DNA from: Diploscapter coronatus
Taxonomy: Eukaryota > Nematoda > Chromadorea > Rhabditida > Rhabditidae
Length of the DNA stretch: 64,000 nt
Assembly (NCBI GenBank): GCA_964036155.1
Contig: OZ038423.1
Span: 14,213,249 to 14,277,248, forward strand
Direction: 5' to 3'
The position numbers and the translations under genes are program-made. This document shows, in pieces, positions 47,301 to 60,000 of the stretch. Position 1 is the stretch's first letter, and each line of letters opens with the position of its first letter. The notes under the pieces were generated by a model, which made no database searches, was not told the origin of the DNA, and worked only from the letters and a program-made list of their open reading frames with translations.

Positions 47301-49611
47301 TTTTGAAAAGTCCATTCAATTTTCTACAATAATCTCTATTTTTCAATTTCTTTGAAATAAGTCGAAAATTCTAGCCGTCAGTCAAATTGTTCAAGAATTC
47401 TCGCATTTCTTTCTTACAAAATATTGAAAAAATTGTAGAAACGAATAAATTTGTAACATTTTGATAAGTACGACCATTTTCAGGTATCACGAGGTATTCC
47501 TGATAGCAGACTCGTGCCGTTCCGCGTCGATGTACGAGTGGATCACCTCGCCGAACGTCCTTGCATCAAGCAGCTCCCTGACGAGTGAGAACAGCTACTC
47601 GTACGAACTCGACTACGATCTGGGCGTCTTCGTCAATGACAGGTATGCCCATATTTTGAGACGCTCATTTGACAGTTCTTGACTCAAATAATATAGTAGT
47701 GGATAAAGAAAGTAAAAATAACAGACTAGACAAAGAATAGTGGGCATTTTTTTCCCAAATTTTTGGAACAATGTTTCAAAGCTGCTAAAATGGATTAATT
47801 GAAAAATCTTGGCTATGCCATTTAAAACGTTCTCTTGAATTAAGGATTAGATATGAGGTGAAATTAAAGACTTCTCTAATGGAGATCATCCTTATGCTAG
47901 CTAAGGATTTCATAGCGAACATCAATTGTTGCAAGAGATTAGGACATCGTAGAATAATTTTTGAACCCTCAAAATGAGCCAAAGCCAGAAAATTTCAACA
48001 ATTTTATACTAAATGATCTAAAATGAATTATTTTATGAAGGAACATATTAGTCACTGGGAACGCTTTCATCACTAACGAAATCACAAGTGTTTGGCAAAA
48101 TAACACGATCGAGTTGCGCTGAATATTAACAGCTCCGACGTCGCTTTTCATGCGTAATTTTTCCTATTGGCGTTTGAAAAAATAGCTGGTGTCAAAAAGA
48201 GATGCAATCATTTTTCAATCACGACATAGGGTAACAGTTGTTAGCAACTTGTTGAAAAAATGGTTTTGAAATATCTCAATCAGTTTTCTATACTTATCCA
48301 TTTTATCTTACAGCTAAAGAAATTGATGATAGGGCTTGCGCTTCTAACTACATATAAAAGCTCTCATTTATCTACGAGAAAATGAAAAGTTAAAAGGTTT
48401 ACCTTATTTTTGGCTAGTGAGTAATATCAATACATAACTTTATTTTTGAAGTAAATTTTTAATTAAAAATTCTGAAAGTATCATTTTCGGAAATGAATGA
48501 TGGTAAAGTGTCTATATCAAAGCACACTTTGTTGAGCATTTTAAAATTTACCGTGGATTTTAGAAAATCTGCAAGTTTACCTCAATTTTGAGATAGAAAA
48601 TGTGCTATTTGGTGAATCTAGTGTACTCTCGTCATTTACTATCCTAAACTACGGAAGTTGAATTCCCGATTTTTTTCGGGGATTGCAAGAAAACGAATGG
48701 AGATCCCAGAAATTCCTGGTCCATTTTTCGGTTTTCTCGATAAATTTCTGGCCTTTCGCTCGATCTTTATGACGAAAAAACTCAGTGCCGAATTGCAGCC
48801 GGACAACTGTTCGCAAAAATAACCAATTCCGTCCGAAAATACAAACGGATAAAAGTACGGGACGTGTTTGAGAATTTTTATTGCTCCTGTTGAAAAATCG
48901 TGAAATTTGATGATAGAGATTTTTGAAATCTTATCGAAATGTTCAAAAAAGCACGATTTATTTTCGAAAACATTACATGATCAGTTTTATAATAAATTAA
49001 AAAGACATAATCCTAAAGAAATTTCTTTAAAAATTCAAGAGCTAAAATATTTCATGAGGCATAAGTATTTTTTTGGCAGATTTTCGTACTACACAACGAA
49101 GTTCCTGAACAAGGAGGTCGAGGGTTTCAACACGTCCAAATCGCTGCAGGACTTTCTCGACTCTTGCTCTTTCGACAAGTGCAAATCCACCATCGGTCGG
49201 TTAAAGGATCTTTTCCTTATTTTTTCCGAAGAGAAAAAACGCAAAATAAAAAATTATATCAGAAACTTTTGAAGATGTAAAGATCGACAAAAAGCGATAT
49301 TAAAATATTTGAAGATATTGAATAGGAAGAGTGTTGAATCTTTTTGGCTCCTCTTGTGCTTATATTTTAAAATTATCAAAAAGCCTCTTTCACTCGCCTG
49401 CGATTTTCATGCGATAGAGTCGTTGGTTAATTTTCGTTCATTTTTCTTCGATTTTTATTATCAATTTGAAGGTGTGCTAACGGATTTGTATCCGAAAGAT
49501 CTGCGAAAAGTGCGAGTCACTGACTTTTTCGGCTCCGCGCGCATCGTCAAACACTTGACTGAGGAAATCACGCTGGATGACAATTTCTGGAGAACCCCCG
49601 AGACTTTCTAG
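35336..49611 (+). CDS. PIGK: GPI-anchor transamidase catalytic subunit (PIGK/GPI8 orthologue, peptidase C13)
   Basis: Exons 35336-35462, 35623-35699, 35857-35956, 42086-42165, 43788-43880, 47173-47282, 47484-47642, 49080-49195, 49472-49611; 333 aa. It cleaves the C-terminal signal of proteins in the ER lumen and joins them to GPI. A signal peptide (1-25) precedes [27 protein letters not shown] and NPKPG. The catalytic His is in [11 protein letters not shown] (H165) and the catalytic Cys in [11 protein letters not shown] (C207), at nearly the same positions as in the human enzyme. [11 protein letters not shown] near the C-terminus is also family-typical. The protein stops at WRTPETF without the C-terminal membrane segment of the human and yeast proteins. 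The third intron (6.1 kb) contains an antisense transporter gene, and the fourth a tRNA-like repeat array. All junctions keep phase. Confidence 0.95.
37143..41241 (-). CDS. SLC22-like (organic ion) major facilitator transporter, nested in a PIGK intron
   Basis: Exons on the minus strand: 41239-41241, 40843-40932, 40513-40671, 39582-39699, 39313-39464, 39112-39231, 39013-39066, 38901-38968, 38642-38821, 38446-38593, 38028-38219, 37812-37950, 37700-37767, 37526-37651, 37143-37352; 608 aa. A very acidic cytosolic N-terminus (1-84, runs of Asp/Asn/Glu) precedes TM1, then a large glycosylated extracellular loop (HNNFT, RNEST) as in SLC22 proteins. Signatures: [11 protein letters not shown] after TM2, GFFTGG in TM4, ESPRW (319-323) after TM6, [11 protein letters not shown] in the second half and [10 protein letters not shown] after TM12. 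It should be a plasma-membrane transporter of small organic ions; substrate unknown. The start is least certain: the model uses an exon that carries only the ATG codon of the reading frame, before a gtgagt donor. The whole gene lies antisense inside intron 3 of the GPI transamidase gene. Confidence 0.88.
42186..42680. repeat. Degenerate tandem array of tRNA-like units in a PIGK intron
   Basis: Five units of about 98 bp. Each has a pol III A-box-like core (TAGTGTAGCGG 42196, TAGTCTAGTGA 42303, AATGTAGTGG 42405, TAGCGCAGTGG 42486, a weaker one near 42594). About 45 bp later comes a B-box-like core (GGTTGAAGACC 42239, GATTGAAGCT 42341, ACGAAGGTCAG 42437, GGCTGAAGATC 42526, GACTGAGGATT 42631), then ATCAGGAAG..TTCT..GCAAAAA. 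No unit folds into an obvious intact tRNA. It lies within intron 4 of the GPI transamidase gene. Confidence 0.6.
43881..47172 (+). other. Long intron 5 of the GPI transamidase gene
   Basis: About 3.3 kb with no coding exon recognised. Several loosely similar strings of the AAAGAGATATGA type (near 44085, 44565 and 44680) and a lone tRNA-A-box-like TTAGTGGTATTAG near 46008 suggest old repeats. The many short frames are chance. Confidence 0.4.
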
Positions 49612-50911
49612 GACAAGACGCTAAGTATTCATTCTATCGCCTGGAAACTACGATTATTAAAGTAATTCAAACCAATATGTAGGATGTGTAAAACATTACT
49701 TGATTTTTAAAATTATCTGAATTTTCTAAGTCCTTTTAAAATTACGTAAGGTAAGATTGAATGACTGAACACTAGTTAGGGTGATATAAAATAATACCGT
49801 ATTTCTATACTTGACTTTGAAATATTTGGACTCGAAACATACAAATATTCATATGTAATTATTAGCTTACTAGGACAGATACTAATGATACATTTCATAT
49901 GGGTATAAATTTACGATAATTTGTTTAAAATTTATCACCAAATCAATATCTACTATCTACACTTTCTAATGGACTTCATCGAATTTAAAGCTCACTTCCG
50001 TAACGGGTTATCGTATAATCTATGAATACTTGTGATAGTCCGACTTTCATCATTCAGCTTTATTTCTTTACATTTCAATAGGTTGAGTTAAAAAACGGCG
50101 ATTTTGATATTTCTGTAAATCATCGAGTAAAAACTATTAAAAATCTCGTTTATTCACAGACATAGGGGGAATGTGTAGCTAAAGTGTAGAAATTCAAATT
50201 TTAGACTCGTGCAAACTCCTTTTCTGATTTCACTATTTAGTCTAGCATGCAAAATCACGTGCACAGAATTTAAACTGATATTCAATAATTTTATCACCCA
50301 GAAAGAGGTTGCCTAATTGTAAAATATGAAAAATAACTGATAATATAAATCTTTCGATTGACCGGTTTCAACCTGATAAAATTGACCGCAATGCGATAAA
50401 AGTGTTGTAAAGGCAAAATTTTCGAAAATGGGAATTTGAGCTAGACATATTGTCATAAAAAGGCACAAAATTTAAATTATTTTGAACGTGTTGATAGGAT
50501 TTTACGGTAAGGCAAAATTTAGGAAAAATGAAAATTCAATGAACACGTTTTGACGCTGTAAATTCAATAATTGCAGGTAAAGTAATTCGAAGCAAAATTG
50601 ATATGATTGGATAGGATAAGTTCATAATATCGCGGGTAAGTTTAAAGAAAAATCAAGTTGAAATAATACGATATCATGAAGATATGAGTTAGTTAGAACT
50701 TCTGAATTTTTAGATCAAAAGCAATACTTTTACGGAAGTTGAAAGTAGGAATGTAGCAAAATTGAAATGTTTCCGAGTTCGATGAAAGCACGCGTTGCAC
50801 AATGAAAATTGACGACGATTTGCAAAAAAAACAGGCACAGACAAAATAAGGTAAATGCACGGTCCAATATGACGCGATAATGAAAACATAAAGGGGGAGC
50901 TCAAATATCTC
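49612..50911. other. Intergenic between convergent genes
   Basis: 1.3 kb of AT-rich sequence between the stop of the GPI transamidase gene (plus) and the stop of the SLC16-like gene (minus). Nothing else was seen. Confidence 0.6.
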
Positions 50912-53852
50912 TCATTTTGAAATTAATCGCTGGCTGGCTTGCTTTCTTTGGAAACGAGGCACGACAAATAGCATCAAACCGGATATCTAAAATTTAGGGG
51001 TTTTTTTTTTTAAATATAAGTAATAAGTATTTTACTCACCAGTAGATTAACTCCGCAAAATACGAATGATAAAGTGTATGCACCAGAAATATCTGCCAGA
51101 TATCCCGAAACTGGCGGTCCAAATACTGTACCAATTCCCTAAAATTTACTGCTCATTTGTGAGAACCTCCTTAATTTTCATACCTGCCAAAGTAGCAATA
51201 GACCAAAGGCGTTCGTCAATTTATCCAACCCAAGAAAGTCGACCAAGATGACACTCGTCAAGCAAATATAAGATGCGATTGTGAATCCGAACATTCCCGC
51301 ATAGACGCATAAAGAGATGTACGAATCGAATTTGTAGCAGAATATCGTGAGGACACCACATATCTGAAAATATCATTCGGATGAAATTGGGATAATGCGA
51401 ATTTATGGATATCTCTTTCCATTATTGAATACAATGTCTTCAAAGATTGAAATTGAAGTGAATATTCTTTCCAAACACCTTTTTATTTTGGGAGAAAGCA
51501 TTCGTAATAAAACTCAGGGATAATGACAAACACTCACACTCAACGACAAGTTGTAGATCCACAGCCGATTTCGTTCGACATTATTTCCAATTCCGTAGGG
51601 CAGTGGCAGTTTGTGATCGGCGACAAGACCGAAAGAAACTCTGCCAATTGTGTTGCAGAGTCCTGGAAAATATAGTTTTGCAAACACGAAAATACGAATT
51701 TGGCTTACCGAAAACGGAAAGGACTTTGGACCCTTGTGTTGACGTCAGATGAAGACCTTCTTGAGCATGGAGTGGGAGGAAATAGAGCGGCGAGTTGAAT
51801 CCGACGGAAGTGAGGAGGTTGGAAATGGCGAATAGCAGGAAGATCGGATCTCGCATAAGAGAAGTAGACACCATTTTCGAAGTTGTCCTGAAGTTGGCGT
51901 TTTGGAATTTTATCAGATTTATGGTGCTTTGTTAAAATTGGCACCTCAACTGATTTTGTATCTGATCTTTTTCGAGAGCTACGTTCGCTTCAATTCATAG
52001 AATTGTTGCGATTGAAATTGAAGGTATTAGTACGTGTCGTATTCAAATTTCGCATTCTTACTTCCACATGTCCTTGCCCTCGGCATTGTCAGTCGTCGTT
52101 TCGTTCGATTCTTCACTGGTCTCACGAACTTCGTCCAATTTGTGCATCGAATGAGCTCGAGAATGAGGGTTACTGCCGACGGTATTGTGACGGCTTCCAC
52201 GATGCAGGGATCCAGTCGATCTATAATTTTTAAACCTATCGCTAAAAGTGGTTTTTGCAGCATTGAAAAAGGAAATAACATAACTTTCAATGTTCAACCT
52301 ATCTTTCGTTTCGAAATACAAGAAAATCAAATTGTTTCTGAATATTTGACATTACTCACCTGTACTTGTCAGGATTCTCGCTGAACTCAGCGACATTGTG
52401 GATGGATCCTGTATAAAAGACGTCTTTTCTGTTCAAATAGCCAGAATCTTTCTCCCCAAGCGTCGAACATCGGACACGAGCGGCTGAACATCGATTGTAA
52501 GCGAAATACTATTGTGAAATGCGATAGGCTAAGCTTTCTTGCACAAATTCTCACGAATCAGTTTTTGAGTTGCTAGTTTTTATAGTACTTTTACTCACCA
52601 TCTCCATCGGAACCAGGTCCGACGTGTCCCAGACTTTTGTAGGCTCGAATCGTTGCCGCATTCTCACTGTCAATTGATTGCGAGATTGATCTGCCGAAGA
52701 TCTTGTCAGTTGGTGGCGCAAGTAATGACGATTTCTCCTTCTCCTAAATTTGATAGATGAATTTTTGGAGATTCATTCGCAGATACCTTGTGATTGAGTG
52801 GCTCCGTTTCTTCGATGTACTTGGCATCTTTGGTCTCGTTGACGTTCTTCACCTCGATCGGCTTCATTTCCACTTCTTGATCGTCGTCGGACACAAGTAC
52901 GAACTCCAGAGGGCGGAACGTGAGGCCGCACAGGAAACAGAGAAAGAGGATTCCTAAATATGAATTGTAAAATACAGGCTTCATCGGATATTTCATTATC
53001 TTCAATCCAAGGATATAAAAGAATGAGAAAATTTTAGGGTAAAGAAGGTATACTTGAACGCATGAGATTTTTCATATTTTTCGAGTAAATTTCTTTCATT
53101 CTACCTAAAAATGAGACGAACACCATTCTCCACCCGTAGTTGGTCATGATGTAGTCGTTGATAGGCGAAAAGAGCACAGTCCCGACTCCTGCTCCTGCCA
53201 CAGCAATACCTGTCGCTAAGGAACGCCATCTAAATAACCGCTTTGTGGAAAAGAGAGCGTGACTTGACAACAAACTTCTCAAAGTACGACGTGACAATGA
53301 TAATGGCCGGACAATACATGAGCCCAAAGCCGATTCCCATCACGATGCCGACAGAGAAGACGATGTGCCAAATCGAGGTTGCAAAGTAAGATATCGAGCA
53401 TCTGGAATAGAATTATTTAGCATTGAATAGGACTGAAGGTATAATTCTCCATCAAATAGCTGAATTCAACTAGGAAATGGTCAGCTTCTTACCCGATGAA
53501 TGAAATGATGGCTCCGACAATGGTCGTTATTCGACACCCGTATTTGTTGCATATCGCTGATGCCAAAGGACCACTGCCCAATGTCAATCCAGTGAGCATC
53601 GATATAATGATCGCAGCGACTGTATTATTTGAGTTGAATTCCTGAATAAGAAAAATTTTTGTCTGGGGAAACTATAAAACAGTCTACCGTTTTCAGCGTC
53701 TCGACGAGAACTCCAAAAGAGTAGACGAATCCATCGGCGAAAACGTGGATGAAGAACGAGCCAATTACGACCACCCAGCCCCAACCTCCGTCGGGCGATA
53801 CGGGCACCAACCGACCCTCTGCCGTGCCTCCTCCAACTGGGCCGGCTGTCAT
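50912..53852 (-). CDS. SLC16 / monocarboxylate-transporter-like protein
   Basis: Exons on the minus strand: 53688-53852, 53493-53641, 53276-53401, 53105-53229, 52787-52953, 52599-52743, 52360-52483, 52062-52241, 51709-51887, 51538-51662, 51184-51363, 51040-51138, 50912-50986; 612 aa, all in phase. The family signature PDGGWGWVVV opens TM1 (residues 20-29) and YFEKWRSLATGIAVAG marks TM5 (about 143-158). A long, charged cytosolic loop (about 207-403, beginning VSDDDQEVEMKPIEV and containing RKDVFYTGS) lies between the two six-helix halves, as in MCTs. The second half has DPIFLLFAISNLLTSVGFN, LCNTIGRVSFG and IGTVFGPPVSGYLAD. It probably moves monocarboxylates or related solutes across a membrane; substrate not predictable. 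An acceptor-like TTTTCCAG lies 8 bp before the ATG, so a 5' UTR splice or spliced leader is likely. Confidence 0.93.
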
Positions 53853-53863
53853 GATGGTCTCTG

Positions 53864-55446
53864 GAAAATTATTGAGTGAAATAGGAGTTTTCAAAAAATT
53901 ATACCGGAACTCATCTACGAACAATTTTAAAATGAAAATCTATTGAAATATAACGGATTTTTAAAAGAAAGTGAAATCAACTTGTGAGACATTACGGATG
54001 ATTCAGAGTGAGTAGATCTTACTAGAGAAGCTTACGCAAAAAATGATAACAACTTTTCTGGGATCGGTGAGTGACTCTTCGAAACCGGATATTTTCAAAA
54101 ATATCATTGTGTGTCGTGGTGATCACGAGCTATCCCCGTTGTCTAGGAATTCAAAATCAATAGTTGTTTTGGTAAAGTGATTTTTTTATTCGTTGTCCCT
54201 TTGTGTGCCTTGTCTCTTCATCCTAATTTCACATGTGTTCCTCGAAATGAACGTCAGAATGGTTAGGTACTGCGAAAATCACAGAATTGAGCTTGAAATG
54301 ATAAATTGTCAGCATTTTGGGTAATTTTTTTAGGTCATAAATCAAAGGAAAAATCTTAGAAGTTTTATTTTGACCATTTTTCCGAACTTTGAACTCAGAA
54401 AAATAGGTAAATCGATAAAATTTATGACTCGTTGCGGAACTATCTTACTCCACTCAAAAATACGAAAAAATCGATAATAATAATATCTGAAAAGCTTCAC
54501 TTTAGCAGTTATTTTTGCTATGGCGGTCTGCGTTCTCCTTTATGACTTGAGTCCTGCCTAGTTCCCAGCACCCTTGACGACTATGACGCGTTTTCTTCAC
54601 ATTGTCTCTAGCCGAGTGTCTCATACCTTGCTTCTCTTCTGCTAGCACTTCAGTATTGTGTCATTCACACCTTTTCTCTATCGGTTTCTACAGAATGTCT
54701 ATGTCTATAAGAAAATATTATGGAAATCGATTTGATGACATTAAAAATAATAAATTTGTAAAATCAATAGGAATAGGAATCAGGACACGAAATTGCAAAT
54801 ATATCAATGCAAGATTTTTCGCTTGGAGAAGCGCAATTAGGAACTCATATCTAACCGACGCTTTTCAAAGGATAATAGTAGAGTAGTGATAAATTGCTAA
54901 AATCAATAGCAAGAGAAACTGATCGTCTTTAGCAATCAATAAAATTTTGAATCAGATTTCATAAGCGACATTTCAAAAATCGGTCGGAAATAACTTAGGA
55001 AAAAGTGATAATGAATGATAACGTGATAATTTCCAGTCTGCTTTCGTACATAACATCATTGTCAGAACCATCAGACCCTGCTCTCTGCTCTATTTCTCTT
55101 TCTTTTTCATCTCCACCACCGCAAATGATCTATTCGGTCTGGGTTCTAACTGCCGGATTCTCTCATATTCTTTTCTTCTTTCGTTAGTTTTGACCATTAC
55201 ACTTCCTCGTTTCGTTTCGTTTTGTCTTGATCGCATCAGCACTATCTTCAAGCTTTCTGCCACTTTTCTAGCGCTATTTCATTTTCTTCGCTTCTCTACT
55301 CCAGTTTCATAACGTAAAGCTTCACCCTCTCACTTGCCATCATCTGATCTGCCCGCTAATCACTGCCGGCAAAAATCGAATCTATCTCAGGATCTTTGGT
55401 GCTTATCAAGGCAATGGATAAAGAAATCCATTGATTTTTTATGAAC
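53864..55446. other. Upstream region of the SLC16-like gene, no further gene seen
   Basis: About 1.6 kb. It is pyrimidine-rich between 55180 and 55350, with short frames only. It probably holds the SLC16-like promoter or a noncoding first exon. Confidence 0.5.
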
Positions 55447-55448
55447 TA

Positions 55449-55475
55449 CAGGGTGCGGACAAATTATGGAGGCAC
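55449..55475 (+). repeat. Left terminal inverted repeat of the mariner element
   Basis: 27 bp starting CAGGGTGCGG and ending ATGGAGGCAC, an exact reverse complement of 56725-56751. Confidence 0.95.
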
Positions 55476-55564
55476 CGATAAATTGGGATTTAACCCGAAA
55501 TATTGAAGTAATCGAGTTCAAATTTTAAAAATAATTTATTGATAACATAACGATAAAAAAACAA

Positions 55565-56598
55565 CTAAGAGTTTTCGAAATGGCCGCCTTTAGCGTTGAT
55601 ACAGGCCTTGAGTCGCTCGAGGAAGGCATCGATGACGGCACGCAACTAGTCATTGGACATTTTGTCTCATGCTTCGACAAGGAAAGACTTCAAGAAGCCG
55701 AAACTTTTGTGGGGAGTAGAGCAGGCCTTGGTCTCAAAGTATTACCAAATGGAATAATCCAATGGGTTCAAATCAGGGCTGTTGGAGGGTCATTCGGAAG
55801 AGGAGATGAAATCTGCGAAGTGAATTTTGCAGAAGGATTGAGTAGATTTTGACTTGTGGGAAGGAGCCGAATCCTGCTGAAAGCAGGAGGGACAGGATTT
55901 AAAATGGATTTTGGTCCAGGGAATAAGAGCTTTATTTTAAATAAGATTTGATAGGTTTCGGTGTTGATCTTGGCGTTCTGGGGGACGAACACGAGGGAGG
56001 ACTTTCCATGATAGGCGGTAGCCGCCCAAACCGGGATTGACTGAGGATGAGCACGTCTTCCGATCAGTTTGCCATTGGAATTAGCAGAGGAGACGTTTGG
56101 GGACAGGATGTGATCATTTTGACGATTCATGAAAAGTTCCATTGTGAATATTTCCTCATCCGAAAAAATAATCGTTTTGTAGCGTGCCGAAGAAAGCCTC
56201 TTGGGAAACTGTTGGTATCTTTCAAGTCTGTTTGACATCATTTTGTCCGTGAGTTCGTGGACTTTTTGGATTCTGTAAGAGTTGAGCCCCAAGTCCTTCC
56301 TGATGATGGTTCTGACCGATTTTTCATCGATTTCCAATTTTTTGGCCATTTTTCGCATGGATCTTCGGGGATTTCGTCGAATCATCTCGCGAAGTTTTTT
56401 CTTGTTCTGTTCCGTCCTCACACTCTTTTTTTTGCCTCTTCCTGGACGGTCAGCAGTAGATCCAGTCTCCTTGAACCGTTTTACAGCCTTCTGGACCGTC
56501 TTTCGACTGATTTTCAGCAGTTTGACGATGTCTTTCGTTTGATGCCCAGCCTGATGCAATGTGATGATAGTGGATCGCTTTGAACTCGGGGCTACCAT
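55565..56598 (-). pseudogene. Broken mariner transposase
   Basis: From the Met at 56596-56598 the frame shows an N-terminal helix-turn-helix region (LHQAGHQTKDIVKLLKISRK), a second DNA-binding part (NPRRSMRKMAKKLEIDEKSV), then FSDEE with the first catalytic Asp and VPQNAKINTETYQ. A frameshift near 55925-55960 breaks the frame. The remainder continues in another frame with QQDSAPSHKS (second Asp) and NSPDLNPLDYSIW (third Asp), and ends ACINAKGGHFE. Four in-frame stops lie at 55790-55792, 55742-55744, 55667-55669 and 55646-55648; the first falls where relatives have Trp (EWP). It cannot make an active enzyme. The open frame extends upstream of 56598 to 56724, but family starts fit 56598 better. 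Confidence 0.93.
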
Positions 56599-56724
56599 TC
56601 TGAATAAAAATTTTATTAGTGGTAAATAATATATGAAAATGATCACGAAATACAAGATAATGACGAAAAAATAAAAATAACGTGTAAACTCTGCGCGCTT
56701 CGCGAAAAATAGACGTTTTAGCAA

Positions 56725-56751
56725 GTGCCTCCATAATTTGTCCGCACCCTG
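56725..56751 (-). repeat. Right terminal inverted repeat of the mariner element
   Basis: Exact inverted copy of the left repeat, ending at CACCCTG followed by the TA target duplication. Confidence 0.95.
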
Positions 56752-57095
56752 TAATAAAACTAGTAAAGCATCAGAAACTAGAAGACTCAGTAAAGTTCAA
56801 TTCTTCCTAGATTAACTTAAAAAATGAAACAAATTTTGAGAACATAACTTATGCTTGATCATATCGATTACTTCTAATTCTTCGGTTTGTAATCTTATAA
56901 GAGAGAATAAATAGATTTAATCCATAAATTTCGAATTTTAGACTAGATATCTGTAGAATTTTAATTTTTAGGAAAAAATGCTGCGTCAAAAATTCCCAAG
57001 TCAAAAGATGAATAAAAATGACTTTCCCATTCTGAACCATATAAAAAGTCGAATTTTTCTTTCGAACTTCGCTAAGCCGAAGGAGGTGGGACGAT

Positions 57096-60000
57096 ATGAC
57101 AAGTGCGAGACGAAATATAACGATAAGAGCCACCTTTGAGAGGATTTCTGTCCGATTACAATGCATTTTGTACCTGGTTTTGTCATTCTTTTTCTCGCCT
57201 TTGCTTGCTCCCAGATTTTTGCTGATAAGAAAAAGGAGAGAGCTGATAGTCGATAAGTCGAATCGAAGCCCACGATTTACAGCTTGAATTATGCTTATTT
57301 AACGATTTTTTGCTAGAAAATAACCCACACAACGTGGTAGAAATTCGAAAAGTGTTGCACGGGACTAAGGCGCGCGTGCACTCGAAACGGACGTAAATTG
57401 AATTGGAGAGAAAATGGCGGTGGATTTTCGAATAAAAAGCCGGATTTAGTTCAAATGAGGTATTCAAAGGTGGATTATTCAGCAACGAATTATGATTTCT
57501 CACAAAATTTTCCAATAGAAAGCTATTTTTGCTTAATCAACCATAGAAGCGTGAAATTTCAATGAGGCTAACCACAATTATGGGTATATGGAAGTGAAAC
57601 AATTTCAGAGAATCATACCACATAAAAATCAATAATGCACTAATGAAAGAGAAAGAGGACGGAAGATGAAATGAAACCCCAGCATAAACCGACATTTATT
57701 ATACAGAAGCGTCAGAGAGCGGAGAGAGGATGAAAACTTATGAATAAAACAGGAAACCTTAGTTTCATGGAGATTTTTCATGAAAGGATGCATAATCTGG
57801 TGCAAAATGTTCAAAATCTCGCACATATTTTGAGTTTTTGAAAATAATTTCTGAAAAAGAAAAGAATGAGATAAAACGATAAATAATATAATCGCAAGAT
57901 AAAACCTAACATCAAAGTAAAAGAAGCGAAATAAAAGGTTAGGTTAGTGTTATTCATAAGTTATTCGTATACGCGACGAACTGCATTTTCATTTTCTCAG
58001 TCAGCTGCTCGCGTTTTACTACATAGACGGCCACGTGAATAACACACGATGAAGTCTAACTGACTAAAGCTAAAGCTCTCTCAAAAGAGGCTAGAAAAGA
58101 GCCATCGAACAAAGAAAATGGAGATACGAGATGAGAAAAGATAAAAAAAGGAAATAATGAGAAAGGAAGATTCGAAGATAGAGAACAAGATAAAAATCAA
58201 TACGAAATAAAGTGTAAAAGAGTCTGATTCAAAAGCACGAGTTCTAAATGTTGAAAGAGTTTCGCTATGAATTGATTTTTAAAATTGACTCAAAATTGTT
58301 GAATTTTGTCAGTCTATTTTACCCAATGATAAAAAATAGGTTAAAATTTCTTCATTTAAATTTGAGAGAAGACGGCTTTAGTTGAACATGAATTAGACAA
58401 GCCTAGACCAAATTTAAACTTTTATACTGATCTTGAAGATAAAGAAGATAATGCGAAGTTTGAAGGAGGTCGATCTAGGCTATGAGATCTCTGAGCAGCT
58501 TTTCTTTAGTTTGAACGGGCCAATTGACTTTTAGGCTTTTGATTTTATCCTAACTTCAGTCTATTTCATGTTTTGCTCACAATGAACAAAGGTTAGACTC
58601 ATCGATTTTTATGATATCCGCACAAAAATTGAACCTATGAACTCGAAATAAAAAGAATCGTTTGACAGGAGTTGACGGCGATTTTCAAACGGCTCAAGCC
58701 ATACCTGAACGCTTGAGGATAAAAGCTATTGTGAGAAAGGTCTTAAAGTTCACCTTGAGCACGGATTCTTACTGAAGGAAGAAGTTTAGTTTGGTTGGAA
58801 AAATGATTTTTGGGCTATTGGTCGAATTTTTCAAACGATCGATTTGAATTGATGGATGTAGTTTCTGTCACTATGCCAGTGGGATTCAGAAAAGGCGTAA
58901 AGGGCAAAATTATCTGCGAAGATATTAGAGCTCAAATGCATTTTTAGGTTCTAGAAAACGCAAGACGCACACAATTTTATTTCATTCCACATCCTTATTT
59001 CTAATTCTGGGAAGGTCGAAAGACGTTTAATTTTGCTTCTCGAAAGAAAATATTGAATTTTGGGCTATTTTGAGAGCAAAGAAATTGCGATTTATTTAAA
59101 TCTTTCCAAATAAGAAAATTTCATTTTGTTTATCTAGAGCAGACGTCAAGATACTGGAATTTTGGATTTATTAGTCCCACGATTTGTATCCGATTTAAAA
59201 ATCGCATATAAAGATGCAAAATAACATAATTTGAACACGAAAATTACGAATCAAGGAAATTGAGCATGAATAACGGAAAATACGCGCCAAAATGGAATGA
59301 ATAGAAGAACCACAAATTAGGAAATAGAAATTCGATACGAGGCGAATTTTATTTCAATGGAACACAATATTTTCGAAGCGAAGATAAGAAATTTGCAATT
59401 GCCCGACAAATAAGCGTAAGAAAGTAAAGCGGAATGAGTAGTAGTGATTTTCGTGGAAACTCATTCTCTGCTTCTGCTTTTCTGCGTCTTTCGCCTTTTT
59501 GTATCCTTTTGTCTGGCTCCTCTAATCCTCTTCATTTTCTTCTATCTCTCACTTTCTAGGGTTAGACTGCGCAACGGACAGATGGGCAGCTGGTCAAATG
59601 TAAGTTTTTGGTGTCTGCATTGAAAATTATCCCAAATGGTTTTATGCCTCTATCTTTCAATATGGAGCCAAAGATGGGATAAATTCTATACAGAGAGGTT
59701 GCTAACATTTTGGTCAAATGAACAAAGAAAGGACCTAAAATGAGTTAGTTAGCCTTTTCTCTAGATCTAGCTTTTCCACAATATTTTTCGAACTTTGGAT
59801 TATCTTGACGCTCCACTATAATTATAATGCATTTCTGACATCTCTCATTGAGCATTCTAATGGGTCAGCTTCAGATGGTTCACATAGTTTCATATTGATA
59901 GCTTACAATGGCCTCATAAAATAGGACAAAATGAGTGCAATGACGGGACATCAATGATATTTTAGGCCAAGAAAAATAAACAAAAGTAGCATTGTATCCA

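Larger units (their letters stand above)
55449..56751 (-). mobile_element. Tc1/mariner-superfamily transposon with TA target duplication
   Basis: A 1303-bp element bounded by 27-bp perfect inverted repeats beginning CAGGGTGCGGACAAAT. Each end is flanked by TA (55447-55448 and 56752-56753), the target site of this superfamily. It carries one broken transposase on the minus strand. Intact, identical repeats mean the ends could still be mobilised by a related transposase (inference). Confidence 0.95.
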
